In this document: piece after piece, positions 43,473 to 51,854 of the stretch
How the letters are laid out: the number at the start of each line of letters is the position of its first letter
How positions within the stretch are numbered: position 1 is the stretch's first letter
NCBI GenBank assembly: GCA_009391275.1
Contig: VEXF01000007.1
Location: 1 to 60,778 of the forward strand
Source: SAR202 cluster bacterium AD-804-J14_MRT_500m
GTDB lineage: Bacteria; Chloroflexota; Dehalococcoidia; UBA3495; GCA-2712585
Direction of reading: 5' to 3'
Length of the DNA: 60,778 bases
Program-made: the position numbers and the translations under genes
The notes under the pieces: generated by a model
Database searches by the model: none
Seen by the model: the letters and a program-made list of their open reading frames with translations, nothing else
Told to the model about the DNA's origin: nothing

Positions 43473-44408
43473 ATGAACTGTGCAGACTCATTGATAGATA
43501 GGTTCAGTCGTTATCTATTGGGAGCTAAGGGACGTTCAGATAATACTGCACGCGTGTACACAGACGATATTAAGCCTTTCATTACATTCACCAAAAATGA
43601 AGGATTAAATATAATCGGTTTAGATCGGAATGCTATTAGACGTTACCTAGCATGGTTGGCCACTGCCGCTAGAGGTTCAGAGGGCGGTTATGCCAGAACA
43701 AGCGTGGCCAGGAAACTGGTAGTGCTTCGAGCATTTTATCGTTTCCTTGTTGAGGAACAACTAATCGACGACAACCCTGTCACAAAGGGCCAAACATTCC
43801 ATATGAAGTCCGAAAAACGACTTCCTGTTTTTTTGAATGAACACGAGACTGACCGCCTCTTGCGCATGCCCGATCCAGAATCGCACTATGGCCTAAGGGA
43901 TCGGGCAATCTTGGAGGTCCTATATTCTTCGGGTTTGCGGTTGTCCGAATTATCGTCACTTGACTTGAATGATGTGGATTTGACCAACAAAGAACTTAAG
44001 GTATGGGGCAAAGGAGCTAAGGAAAGAGTTGTATTGATAGGAAAACCCGCAGTAAACGCCCTACGAAGCTATCTGCATACTGCACGCCAGGAATTATTGA
44101 TAAAGCCTACGACAGCACTGTTCTTAAACAGGTATGGGCGTAGGCTCTCAAAGAGAAGTGTAGAAAAGATGGTTTCTCGCTGCGCGGCATTGGCAGCAGT
44201 ACGCCCAGGAGTTCACGCGCACACACTGCGACACACGTTCGCGACACACATGCTAGAGGGCGGTGCAGATTTGCGTATTGTTCAACACCTCCTAGGCCAT
44301 AGCAGCCCCGCTACAACTCAAATATATACACATGTCACTAACAACCAGGCTAGGACAATGTACTTAAAAAGCCATCCTCGTGCAAAAACCACGAGGGGAA
44401 CTCGATAG
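43473..44408 (+). CDS. Tyrosine recombinase XerC/XerD
   Basis: This 311-residue site-specific recombinase probably resolves chromosome dimers at dif. An N-terminal SAM-like core-binding domain (FSRYLLGAKGRSDNTARVY) precedes the catalytic domain with the R-K-H-R-H-Y set: R156 in SSGLRLSELSSL, the lysine of WGKGAKER, HTLRHTFATHML and LLGHSSPATTQIYTH. The topA and aroQ neighbours mark it as the chromosomal copy, not an island integrase. Whether it is XerC or XerD cannot be settled. The start directly follows the topA stop. Confidence 0.92.
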   Translation: MNCADSLIDRFSRYLLGAKGRSDNTARVYTDDIKPFITFTKNEGLNIIGLDRNAIRRYLAWLATAARGSEGGYARTSVARKLVVLRAFYRFLVEEQLIDDNPVTKGQTFHMKSEKRLPVFLNEHETDRLLRMPDPESHYGLRDRAILEVLYSSGLRLSELSSLDLNDVDLTNKELKVWGKGAKERVVLIGKPAVNALRSYLHTARQELLIKPTTALFLNRYGRRLSKRSVEKMVSRCAALAAVRPGVHAHTLRHTFATHMLEGGADLRIVQHLLGHSSPATTQIYTHVTNNQARTMYLKSHPRAKTTRGTR

Positions 44409-44409
44409 A

Positions 44410-44853
44410 ATGATTACGATCCTTGTAGTTAATGGCCCAAACCTAGACATGCTAGGAAAGCGCGATCCAAAGCATTACGGGACTACAACTTTGAAAGAGT
44501 TGGAGGCACGCCTGGTCGAACGATCGAATCGGTTGGATGTAAAGTTGGTGTTTTTTCAATCTAATTTCGAAGGGGAATTAGTAACGTTCATAAACCGATC
44601 TAGTTCCGACGCAAGTGGAATAATTATCAACCCGGCCGGACTCACTCGAGTCGGCTACTCTCTGTTAGATGCATGCATTGACTCTCAACTGCCTGTTGTA
44701 GAAGTACATTTAAGTAATGTCCAAAAGCGCGAAGCTTGGCGTGCTGATTCAATCTTCTCCAAAGTAACAGACGCTACCGTCGCAGGGATGCGTTGGATCG
44801 GTTACGTCGCAGCATTAGAATATTTGACGGCTCTTATAAAAAAGGAGATCTAA
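44410..44853 (+). CDS. aroQ: 3-dehydroquinate dehydratase, type II
   Basis: This 147-residue shikimate-pathway enzyme dehydrates 3-dehydroquinate. NGPNLDMLGKRDPKHYGTTTL carries the catalytic arginine and tyrosine; IINPAG has the conserved asparagine, and EVHLSNVQKREAWR gives the general-acid histidine and phosphate-side residues. In place of the usual T-H after NPxx there is T-R (GLTRVGYS), an unusual substitution at a substrate-contacting position. The ATG lies 1 bp after the recombinase stop, and the pepP/Q-like gene follows by 2 bp, so translation is coupled. Confidence 0.92.
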   Translation: MITILVVNGPNLDMLGKRDPKHYGTTTLKELEARLVERSNRLDVKLVFFQSNFEGELVTFINRSSSDASGIIINPAGLTRVGYSLLDACIDSQLPVVEVHLSNVQKREAWRADSIFSKVTDATVAGMRWIGYVAALEYLTALIKKEI

Positions 44854-44855
44854 CA

Positions 44856-45923
44856 TTGAACAAGAGAATCGAACGCCTTAGGACCAGAATGAAAGACAGA
44901 GACTTAGAAGCTTTCATAATCTCCACCCCAGAAAACCGCCGGTATCTCTCTGGTTTCACTGGGTCGGCTGGTTATTTATTGATTACTCAGTCCGAAGCCC
45001 TATTGGCTACAGATTTCCGATATACCGAACAAGCTGGAGGCCAATCACCGGATTATGAAATCATCAAGGTGGGCCGCAGCTGGGAATGGTTAGCTGAACA
45101 GCTGTCTGAGCATCGGATAAATAGAGCTGGATTTGAAAGTACTAACTTGACGGTATCGAGTTATCAACATATGACTGAGACTGTTAAGAAGATCAGTCCT
45201 AATGATCAGATTACACTTTTAGCAACAGCCGGTTTAGTAGAAGGATTGCGTTCTATCAAAGATGCCGACGAGCTCACCAAGTTGCAGATGGCAATAGATA
45301 TTTCCGACAAAGCGATCGAAACCGTTGGACCTAACATTCAACCCGGGGAGACCGAACGCGAAATAGCCTGGAGGCTCGAAAAGGTGATGCGAGAGTTTGG
45401 TGCGGATTCTCTTAGCTTTGATACCATAGTGGCAGCCGGGTCCAACGGCGCCATGCCACACCATAGGCCGACAGACCGACCGGTTCAACCCGGAGAACCA
45501 ATAGTCATCGACATGGGCGCCCAATTAGAAGGCTATTGTAGCGACATAACACGAACGGTATGTGTCGGGCAACCGGATGACAAATTTCAACAAGTCTATG
45601 ACATGGTTCTAACAGCGCAACTTACTGCTATTGAAACCCTCAAGCCCAATATGACCGGAGATCAAGGAGATGGACTAGCCCGAGCAGTGTTGCAAGAAGC
45701 CGGCTACGCTGAACAGTTTGGACATAGCCTAGGTCACGGGATAGGACTTGAAGTGCACGAATATCCCGGTGTAGGCCCAGGTTCTACCAACGTACTGGAA
45801 GAAGGAATGGTTTTCAGTGTAGAGCCAGGCATTTATATCACGGGATGGGGAGGCGTCCGTATTGAAGATTTGGTCGTGCTTCAATCAGACGGCGCAAAAC
45901 CATTAAGCAGAGCAAGGAAATAG
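44856..45923 (+). CDS. M24-family metallopeptidase (Xaa-Pro aminopeptidase/dipeptidase)
   Basis: This 355-residue creatinase-fold peptidase cleaves before or after proline. An N-terminal creatinase domain (about 1-125) precedes the M24 domain with dinuclear metal ligands: two aspartates in VIDMGAQLEGYCSDITR, a histidine in GHSLGHGIGLEVHE, and glutamates in FSVEPGIYI and VRIEDLVV. A TTG at 44856 is chosen as start because AGGAG lies 8 bases upstream; earlier starts would lie inside aroQ. Placement next to efp is common in bacteria. Confidence 0.92.
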   Translation: MNKRIERLRTRMKDRDLEAFIISTPENRRYLSGFTGSAGYLLITQSEALLATDFRYTEQAGGQSPDYEIIKVGRSWEWLAEQLSEHRINRAGFESTNLTVSSYQHMTETVKKISPNDQITLLATAGLVEGLRSIKDADELTKLQMAIDISDKAIETVGPNIQPGETEREIAWRLEKVMREFGADSLSFDTIVAAGSNGAMPHHRPTDRPVQPGEPIVIDMGAQLEGYCSDITRTVCVGQPDDKFQQVYDMVLTAQLTAIETLKPNMTGDQGDGLARAVLQEAGYAEQFGHSLGHGIGLEVHEYPGVGPGSTNVLEEGMVFSVEPGIYITGWGGVRIEDLVVLQSDGAKPLSRARK

Positions 45924-45942
45924 TTAATCGAAGGGATCGAAC

Positions 45943-46512
45943 ATGGCTAGCATTGGATTTAGTGACTTACACCGTGGTCTTACCATAGAAATCGATGGGC
46001 AGCCATATGAAGTTATAGAATATTCACGGCATAAAATGCAGCAACGAGCTCCTGTAACAAGAGTCAAAGTTAGAAATCTCCTAACCGGTAGTGTAACGGA
46101 GAAAACTTTCCAAGCCTATGAGACTTCTTTTACGACTGCAGACGTAGAGTCAAGAGAGTCCCAATATCTATATACGGATGGGGACTTCTATCACTTTATG
46201 GATTTGGAAACGTTCGATCAACATGAATTATCGAAAGCACAGATTGGAGAGAACTTAAATTATTTGAAAGAAGAAGGTGGCATGGCAATCACCTTCTATA
46301 ACGGCGGGATAATAGGTGTGAAACTTCCAACATTCGTAAACCTTAAAGTCACGATCAGCCCTCCCGGATTAAAAGGTGATACGGCTCAAGGAGGAACTAA
46401 ACCAGCCACGCTAGAAACTGGTCATTCTTTGAATGTCCCATTGTTCGTTACGGAAGGGGATACTATCAAGGTTGATACAAGGGACGGAAAATACGTAGAA
46501 CGAGTTAACTAA
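45943..46512 (+). CDS. efp: Elongation factor P
   Basis: This 189-residue factor relieves ribosome stalling at polyproline. The three-domain length and C-terminal PLFVTEGDTIKVDTRDGKY are typical. The domain I loop that normally reads PGKG (tip residue 34 lysine or arginine) is MQQR here, putting Q34 at the tip, so lysylation by EpmA or rhamnosylation by EarP is not possible at this position. Some lineages have non-modified tips. It starts 19 bp after the peptidase gene, and xseA begins right after its stop. Confidence 0.94.
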   Translation: MASIGFSDLHRGLTIEIDGQPYEVIEYSRHKMQQRAPVTRVKVRNLLTGSVTEKTFQAYETSFTTADVESRESQYLYTDGDFYHFMDLETFDQHELSKAQIGENLNYLKEEGGMAITFYNGGIIGVKLPTFVNLKVTISPPGLKGDTAQGGTKPATLETGHSLNVPLFVTEGDTIKVDTRDGKYVERVN

Positions 46513-47751
46513 ATGGTAGTCTTCACCGTAGGCCAGGTTGCCCAATATATCAAGCAGGTATTGTCGAAAGACGACATGCTCCAAGATTTATGGATATCAG
46601 GCGAAGTATCTAATACCAGAATTTCCCAGTCCGGTCACGCTTATTTCACTATCAAAGATGATACTAGCCAGTTGCGATGCATCATGTTTAGGAATGGTCT
46701 TGGAATGGACATGTTGACCGATGGTGCAGCAATTACAAGCCATGGCTATTTATCTTTTTACAATGCGCGTGGAAGCCTAGACCTAGTCACCGATGCCGTA
46801 GTAGCAGACGGCTTAGGCCCGCTATCACTTGAGTTCGAAAGACTAAAAGCGTCCCTAGAAAAAGAGGGGCTATTTGATAACTCTCGGAAGCGCGCACTGC
46901 CGCGGTTTCCTTCAACGATTGGTTTAGTAACTTCGCCACAAGGGGCTGTCTACCATGACATTTGTAACGTCTTAGCGAGACGCTATCCGCTTGCAGAGAT
47001 CATCTTGTGCCCGACCACAGTCCAAGGTAACGAAGCTGAAAATGGTATCCGCAGGGCGTTACAATTTTTGAATGACGACGGACGTTCGGACGTCATCATC
47101 TTAGCAAGAGGAGGCGGTTCACTAGAAGAACTCTGGCCATTCAACCTGGAATCCGTGGCAAGGGCAATTTATGCCAGTCGAATACCAGTAGTCAGTGCGA
47201 TAGGACACGAAACCGACTTTACCATTGCGGACCTCGTAGCAGACGTACGGGCAGCAACTCCTTCAGCCGCTGCAGAGCTTGTATCCCCAGACAAAACTAC
47301 GCTCCAAGAGTCGTTGAACCGTTTGTGCGAACGGCTGCGTTCAAAAACGAATGCACAATTAGCTGAACACAAATTAGAACTTGCTGAATTGGTATCCTGT
47401 CTAGACAGTGGTCTCCCAAACATGGACATGCAACGGCGCGAGATCGATGACGCCCTACACCAAATGACCGTATTATTCTCTAATAACGTTAATGCTAGAA
47501 TCGTCAATATTAAGACAACAGAGGCTCGCCTTGCCGTCCTAAACCCTGTATCGACGCTAAAAAGAGGATTTAGCGTAGTCGAAAAACTCGAAAAAGGAGA
47601 CCTGATCTACAGCCCTAGTCAAGTGAAAATAGGAGACGGCTTAAGAATAACTGCGACAGACGGTTCCTATACAGCGATCGTGGGAACAAGATCCAAGAAA
47701 ATCAAATCTCCATCGTCTAAAACTGTATCTGGAACCAGACTGTTTGATTAA
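46513..47751 (+). CDS. xseA: Exodeoxyribonuclease VII large subunit
   Basis: This 412-residue catalytic subunit degrades single-stranded DNA together with XseB. It has an N-terminal OB fold (about 1-100; LWISGEVSNTRISQSGHAYFTIKD), then the catalytic domain with GLVTSPQGAVYHDI, a nucleotide-like DVIILARGGGSLEELWPFN, VSAIGHETDFTIADLVAD and ATPSAAAELV, and a helical C-terminus. The ATG follows the efp stop with no gap. Confidence 0.95.
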   Translation: MVVFTVGQVAQYIKQVLSKDDMLQDLWISGEVSNTRISQSGHAYFTIKDDTSQLRCIMFRNGLGMDMLTDGAAITSHGYLSFYNARGSLDLVTDAVVADGLGPLSLEFERLKASLEKEGLFDNSRKRALPRFPSTIGLVTSPQGAVYHDICNVLARRYPLAEIILCPTTVQGNEAENGIRRALQFLNDDGRSDVIILARGGGSLEELWPFNLESVARAIYASRIPVVSAIGHETDFTIADLVADVRAATPSAAAELVSPDKTTLQESLNRLCERLRSKTNAQLAEHKLELAELVSCLDSGLPNMDMQRREIDDALHQMTVLFSNNVNARIVNIKTTEARLAVLNPVSTLKRGFSVVEKLEKGDLIYSPSQVKIGDGLRITATDGSYTAIVGTRSKKIKSPSSKTVSGTRLFD

Positions 47752-47938
47752 TCACCCTAGGATTATTCCTCTTGATTAGGCATAGTCAAATCGGGTTGTA
47801 GGTGAACTATTAAATACTAATATACGGTTTATGAAACAATAATCCTCCCATCTGAATAGCATTCAACCATCAATAAGTCCAAACATCGGTAATTCGCATA
47901 AATGAGATTCTTCATTTAACCACCATAGAGGGGACAAT

Positions 47939-48208
47939 ATGTCAGATAACCCAATCTCCAACCCATTAGAAGATATATCTACCTTATCATTCGAATCTGC
48001 ATTCTTACGTTTGGAACAAACAGCTCAAACACTAGAATTGGGTAATTTAACATTAGACGACGCGGCCCGCCTCTATGAGGAAGGCATGAAGCTTGCTCAT
48101 TACTGCAACAAATTAATATGTGAAACGCAACTCAAAATAGTTCAACTCAAAGATACATACGGTTCTGAAATATCTTCCAACTCAGGAGACGAAGAGCCAA
48201 TTGATTAG
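47939..48208 (+). CDS. xseB: Exodeoxyribonuclease VII small subunit
   Basis: This 89-residue helical subunit joins XseA. SFESAFLRLEQTAQTLELGNLTLDDAARLYEEGMKLA is the family core: an antiparallel helix pair with the LxLDDAxxLYEEG motif. It lies 187 bp after xseA; this unusually long gap within the run holds no gene that I can see. The stop overlaps the start of the PHP gene by 8 bases. Confidence 0.92.
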   Translation: MSDNPISNPLEDISTLSFESAFLRLEQTAQTLELGNLTLDDAARLYEEGMKLAHYCNKLICETQLKIVQLKDTYGSEISSNSGDEEPID

Positions 48209-48854
48209 AACAGATCTTCACCTACACACAAAGTATTCATCAGATTCAAACGCCTCCCTTGAATCTGTGATTAGCCGTTGTTTGAAAACCAAGCTGGACT
48301 GCGTGGCTGTTACCGACCATAACACCATTCAAGGTGCACTAGAAATTCAGAACATCGCACCGTTTAAAGTGATAATAGGTGAGGAAATTAAGAGCACTGA
48401 TGGAGATATCATAGGTTTATTTCTGACAAAGCTTGTGCCCCCTGGATTGACTTCTAAAGATACGATATCTGCGGTAAAAAAACAGGGCGGTTTAGTTATG
48501 TTACCGCACCCATTTGATAGGGTGCGACCATCAGCCATCGGGGAAAAGGTCTTTAAGGAAATCGCGGCAGACGCAGATATCATAGAAGTATATAACTCCC
48601 GCAATATATTCAAGACCGATGATCAAAAAGCGGCAGTTGCTGCTCATACTAATAATCTAATTCCCGGAGTTTCTAGTGACGCCCACACGGCAGGTGAATT
48701 GGGGAGAACTTACAATTTTATGCCCGTCTTTGATTTGAACCCCAAAGCTTTCCTACAAGCTTTATCACAAGCTACGCTAGTAACTCAACGGACTAAATTG
48801 GTCCATAGGTTCGCCCCTGCCTACGCCAAATTCACTCGAGTTTTCCACTTATGA
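48201..48854 (+). CDS. PHP-domain metal-dependent phosphoesterase
   Basis: This 217-residue PHP-fold protein has metal motifs in order: TDLHLHTKYSSDS, VAVTDHNTIQGA, LPHPFDR, and SSDAHTAGELG near the end. It resembles the TrpH/YciV group of 3',5'-nucleotide or RNase-AM-like phosphatases and PHP-associated hydrolases. The start is a TTG within the xseB stop region, with a purine-rich site in the xseB coding end. It overlaps the following formyltransferase gene by 4 bases (ATGA). Confidence 0.88.
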   Translation: MIRTDLHLHTKYSSDSNASLESVISRCLKTKLDCVAVTDHNTIQGALEIQNIAPFKVIIGEEIKSTDGDIIGLFLTKLVPPGLTSKDTISAVKKQGGLVMLPHPFDRVRPSAIGEKVFKEIAADADIIEVYNSRNIFKTDDQKAAVAAHTNNLIPGVSSDAHTAGELGRTYNFMPVFDLNPKAFLQALSQATLVTQRTKLVHRFAPAYAKFTRVFHL

Positions 48855-49651
48855 CTCTGACGTTAGGCTGGTTTTCAACCGGACGAGGACCAGGAAGCTT
48901 TAGACTTCTAAATTTCATTTTAGACGAGATACGACGCGAGGAGATCGACATCGACATAAAGTTCGTCTTTTCTAATAGGATTTCTGGCGAAGGAACCGGT
49001 AGCGACAGATTCCACGGACTTGTCAAAACCAACAACATCCCTTTAATAACATACTCATCGCGGCAATTCAGGGCAAGATTTGAAGGGAGCACGACAGAGC
49101 GGCGAATAGCTTACGATCGAAATGTGATGAGTTTAATTGACGAATACAACCCGGAAATCTGCATTTTGGCAGGGTATATGCTGATAGTAGGACCTGAAAT
49201 GTGTCGTCATTACACGATGCTCAATCTACACCCTGCTCTTCCTAATGGCCCAACAGGGACATGGACAGAAGTAATCTGGTCCCTGATTCAATCGTCCGCA
49301 TCTGAAACAGGGGCGATGGTCCATATCGCCGTTGAAATTCTTGATCGGGGCCCAGTTGTCTCCTATTTCACGATTCCAATACGTGGGCCAAGGTTCGACG
49401 AAGAATGGGACGAAACTAATGGGAAAACTATCACCGAGTTGCGAGCCAACCCTGGTGAAGAACTACCATTATTCAAACATATCCGGAATGAAGGTTATTT
49501 GAGAGAATCCCATCTCCTGGCTGCAACCCTAAAAGCTCTATCAACAGGGGATGTTGTGATCAAAACTGATCGGATATTCGATTCTACAGGAATTCCAATA
49601 CAAGGATTATCTTTATCGAGCGACATTGAAAACCGATTAAACCGATGCTGA
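48851..49651 (+). CDS. Formyltransferase-fold protein, PurN-like
   Basis: This 266-residue protein has the 10-formyltetrahydrofolate transferase fold. The catalytic asparagine and histidine are in MLNLHPALPNGPTG and the aspartate in MVHIAVEILDRGPVV. The N-terminus WFSTGRGPGSFRLLNFI is a variant of the PurN GxGSN loop. The C-terminal extension of some 60 residues beyond the core is longer than in standard PurN (about 200 residues), and no purine genes are nearby, so it may be a specialised relative rather than the purine enzyme. It overlaps the PHP gene by 4 bases. Confidence 0.82.
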   Translation: MTLTLGWFSTGRGPGSFRLLNFILDEIRREEIDIDIKFVFSNRISGEGTGSDRFHGLVKTNNIPLITYSSRQFRARFEGSTTERRIAYDRNVMSLIDEYNPEICILAGYMLIVGPEMCRHYTMLNLHPALPNGPTGTWTEVIWSLIQSSASETGAMVHIAVEILDRGPVVSYFTIPIRGPRFDEEWDETNGKTITELRANPGEELPLFKHIRNEGYLRESHLLAATLKALSTGDVVIKTDRIFDSTGIPIQGLSLSSDIENRLNRC

Positions 49652-49772
49652 TCGCTAGTCTAAGTTCATATTGTCCCAGCCAACCCCGGCATAGAACTCA
49701 ACCATAGGCTGAGATTCACTGATAGAGCGGATCACCCTGGCCAACCTATATTCGGTCAGACCTTTTGCTGGG

Positions 49773-50390
49773 TTATGAGGCACCGTTTTCTGACGGCGGC
49801 TTATCAAGAATCTCATCTACAATTCCGTATTCTAACGCCTGCGCCGGAGTTAAATAGTGGTCTCTATCTGTATCTCTGGCGATTTTATCGTAGTCCTGCC
49901 CTGTGTTTTGAGACAATATATTACGTATCACGTCCTGAACCCTCAGAATCTCTCGTGCTGCTATTTCGATGTCACTAGCTTGACCTTGAGCGCCACCTAT
50001 TGGCTGATGCATATGTATCGTCGAATTAGGAAGTGCATAGCGTTTACCCTTCGCACCCGAACTTAACAGAATAGTAGCCATACTCGCTGCCATCCCTACA
50101 CATATGGTAGAGACATCGCACCGCAAGAGTTTCATCGTGTCGTAAACCGCTAGACCTGCAGTTATCACCCCCCCAGGGCTATTGATATAAACATTTATAT
50201 CTTTATCAGGATCTTCGCGTTCTAAAAACAGAAGCTGCGCGATTATAAGGTTTGCTGTTTGATCGACAATTGGGGTGCCAAGAAATACTATTCGTTCCCG
50301 CAGCAGGAGTGAATATATATCAAAAGCCCGTTCACCTCTAGGACCAGTTTCTATAACCATCGGTATGATATTTTCAGGACTGCTCTGCAA
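49773..50390 (-). CDS. clpP: ATP-dependent Clp protease proteolytic subunit
   Basis: This 205-residue serine protease forms the ClpXP/ClpAP chamber. The triad is S103 in [10 protein letters not shown]128 in HMHQPIGG and D173 in [11 protein letters not shown] place the start at the TTG at 50390, which has AGGAGG 8 bases upstream inside the end of tig, giving a normal N-terminus ([20 protein letters not shown]). This makes the two genes overlap by 17 bases. An upstream ATG at 50432 would add residues that match no ClpP. Confidence 0.95.
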   Translation of the reverse strand: MQSSPENIIPMVIETGPRGERAFDIYSLLLRERIVFLGTPIVDQTANLIIAQLLFLEREDPDKDINVYINSPGGVITAGLAVYDTMKLLRCDVSTICVGMAASMATILLSSGAKGKRYALPNSTIHMHQPIGGAQGQASDIEIAAREILRVQDVIRNILSQNTGQDYDKIARDTDRDHYLTPAQALEYGIVDEILDKPPSENGAS

Positions 50391-51744
50391 CTTTAGTTCC
50401 TCCTGCTTCCTCTTGTTGTTTATTTGGTTCATCGGACGCACTTGGCACATCACCTACCGCTTCGTTTTGAACAATGTCTCCAAGTCTCTCCAGGGTTTTA
50501 CGTGTACGAATCGATGATTCTACGGACGATCTTAAACTATCAGATAAATAAAATCGTTCAAGTTCTTCATTAGAATTATCTTGACCAGAAGCTGATCTCA
50601 TCTCTTGGATGCTCTCGTCAATTTCATCTGATTCAACCGTGATTTTTTCCTCATCAGACAATTGTCTTAAAACCAACATTCTGTCCAATCGCTGGACCGC
50701 GTCTGGTCTTAGTTCTTCCTTGATTACATCTTCATTCTTACCGATTTGTTGCAGATAGGTATCTACATCCATACGTCTCATCTGAAGAGTACGGACCTGA
50801 TCTTGCCACATATGATCAACTTCGCGGTCAATCATCATCTCAGGATATTCTATCGTAGAACTCTCGGTCAAAGGTTGCAGTGCACGCTCATAAAGATCAT
50901 TCAGGGCCTGTTGTTCCATAGCTCTAGTCAGGTCTTCTAACACAAAATCTTTTAACGCCTCTAGACTCTCATATCCCGGCCCAACGCCTTTAGCAAATTC
51001 GTCATCGAGTTCTGGAGAATGCTTTTCTTTTATGTCATGAATCGTTACCTGAAACCTGCAGTCCTGTCCCGCTATAGTTGCATCAGAATGATCTTCAGGA
51101 ACTTTTACCGTAAAGTTCAAATTGTCATCCTTTTTAGCACCTTCGACCCCAACGGAAAAGCCAGGCAGAGGAAGCTCATTCTCCATAGATGGAATATATT
51201 GTATTCCGTTATTGTTCAAGAATTGTTTGCCTTCTATTATCCCTTCGACGTCTATGTTAACTAAATCTCCAAACTGGACTGGACGTTCCACTGGTTCCCA
51301 AATAGCCTGTTCATCTCTTAGCCGTTCCAGAACTTGATCCAATTGATCTTCACCTACTGGGATCGTCTCAATCTCTAAATGTAGGTTTTGGTATTCACCT
51401 AACTCTACTTTTGGCTCTAGTGCTATAACTGCTTTTATAGAAACCGGATCTATTTCTGTTATATCCACGGCTGGAGAAAGATAGGGCTCAATCTGTTCGC
51501 TTTCTACCGCTTTGTCTACTGAATCATTTACCAAAGATTCTAGGGCTTCATGAAGCAGATGTTCTTTACCCAACATGCTCTCTACTATGGCACGTGGGGC
51601 CTTCCCTGGGCGAAATCCGGGAACTCGCACCTTGGTAACAACTCTTCGGTACGCTCTATCCAAGTACGGTTCTACGTCACTCGCATCTAGTTCTATATCA
51701 AGAACTACTTGTCTTGATTGTGTCTCACCGCGGGTGATTTTCAA
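50374..51744 (-). CDS. tig: Trigger factor (ribosome-associated chaperone)
   Basis: This 456-residue chaperone has an N-terminal ribosome-binding domain with [17 protein letters not shown] (the GFRxGxxP signature). The FKBP-type PPIase domain lies at about 160-240 ([32 protein letters not shown]), and a helical C-terminal arm follows. The last 40 residues are polar and rich in Q/E/S, and contain the ribosome site and start of clpP. Pairing of tig with clpP is common. aspS lies 110 bp upstream on the same strand. Confidence 0.95.
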   Translation of the reverse strand: MKITRGETQSRQVVLDIELDASDVEPYLDRAYRRVVTKVRVPGFRPGKAPRAIVESMLGKEHLLHEALESLVNDSVDKAVESEQIEPYLSPAVDITEIDPVSIKAVIALEPKVELGEYQNLHLEIETIPVGEDQLDQVLERLRDEQAIWEPVERPVQFGDLVNIDVEGIIEGKQFLNNNGIQYIPSMENELPLPGFSVGVEGAKKDDNLNFTVKVPEDHSDATIAGQDCRFQVTIHDIKEKHSPELDDEFAKGVGPGYESLEALKDFVLEDLTRAMEQQALNDLYERALQPLTESSTIEYPEMMIDREVDHMWQDQVRTLQMRRMDVDTYLQQIGKNEDVIKEELRPDAVQRLDRMLVLRQLSDEEKITVESDEIDESIQEMRSASGQDNSNEELERFYLSDSLRSSVESSIRTRKTLERLGDIVQNEAVGDVPSASDEPNKQQEEAGGTKVAEQS

Positions 51745-51854
51745 ATATAAATTCCTTTCCTTTGAGACGCTAGATTATATCACAGCCTGGAAATTAGCAG
51801 TAAATTTTGATCAACATCCAAAAGCAACTAAATATCGGACCTAGAAACCTCGTG

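Noticed and set aside
43473..44408. Tyrosine recombinase as an integrase of the tRNA-bounded block
   Set aside because: It is embedded in a topA-aroQ-efp housekeeping run outside the block and looks like chromosomal XerC/D.
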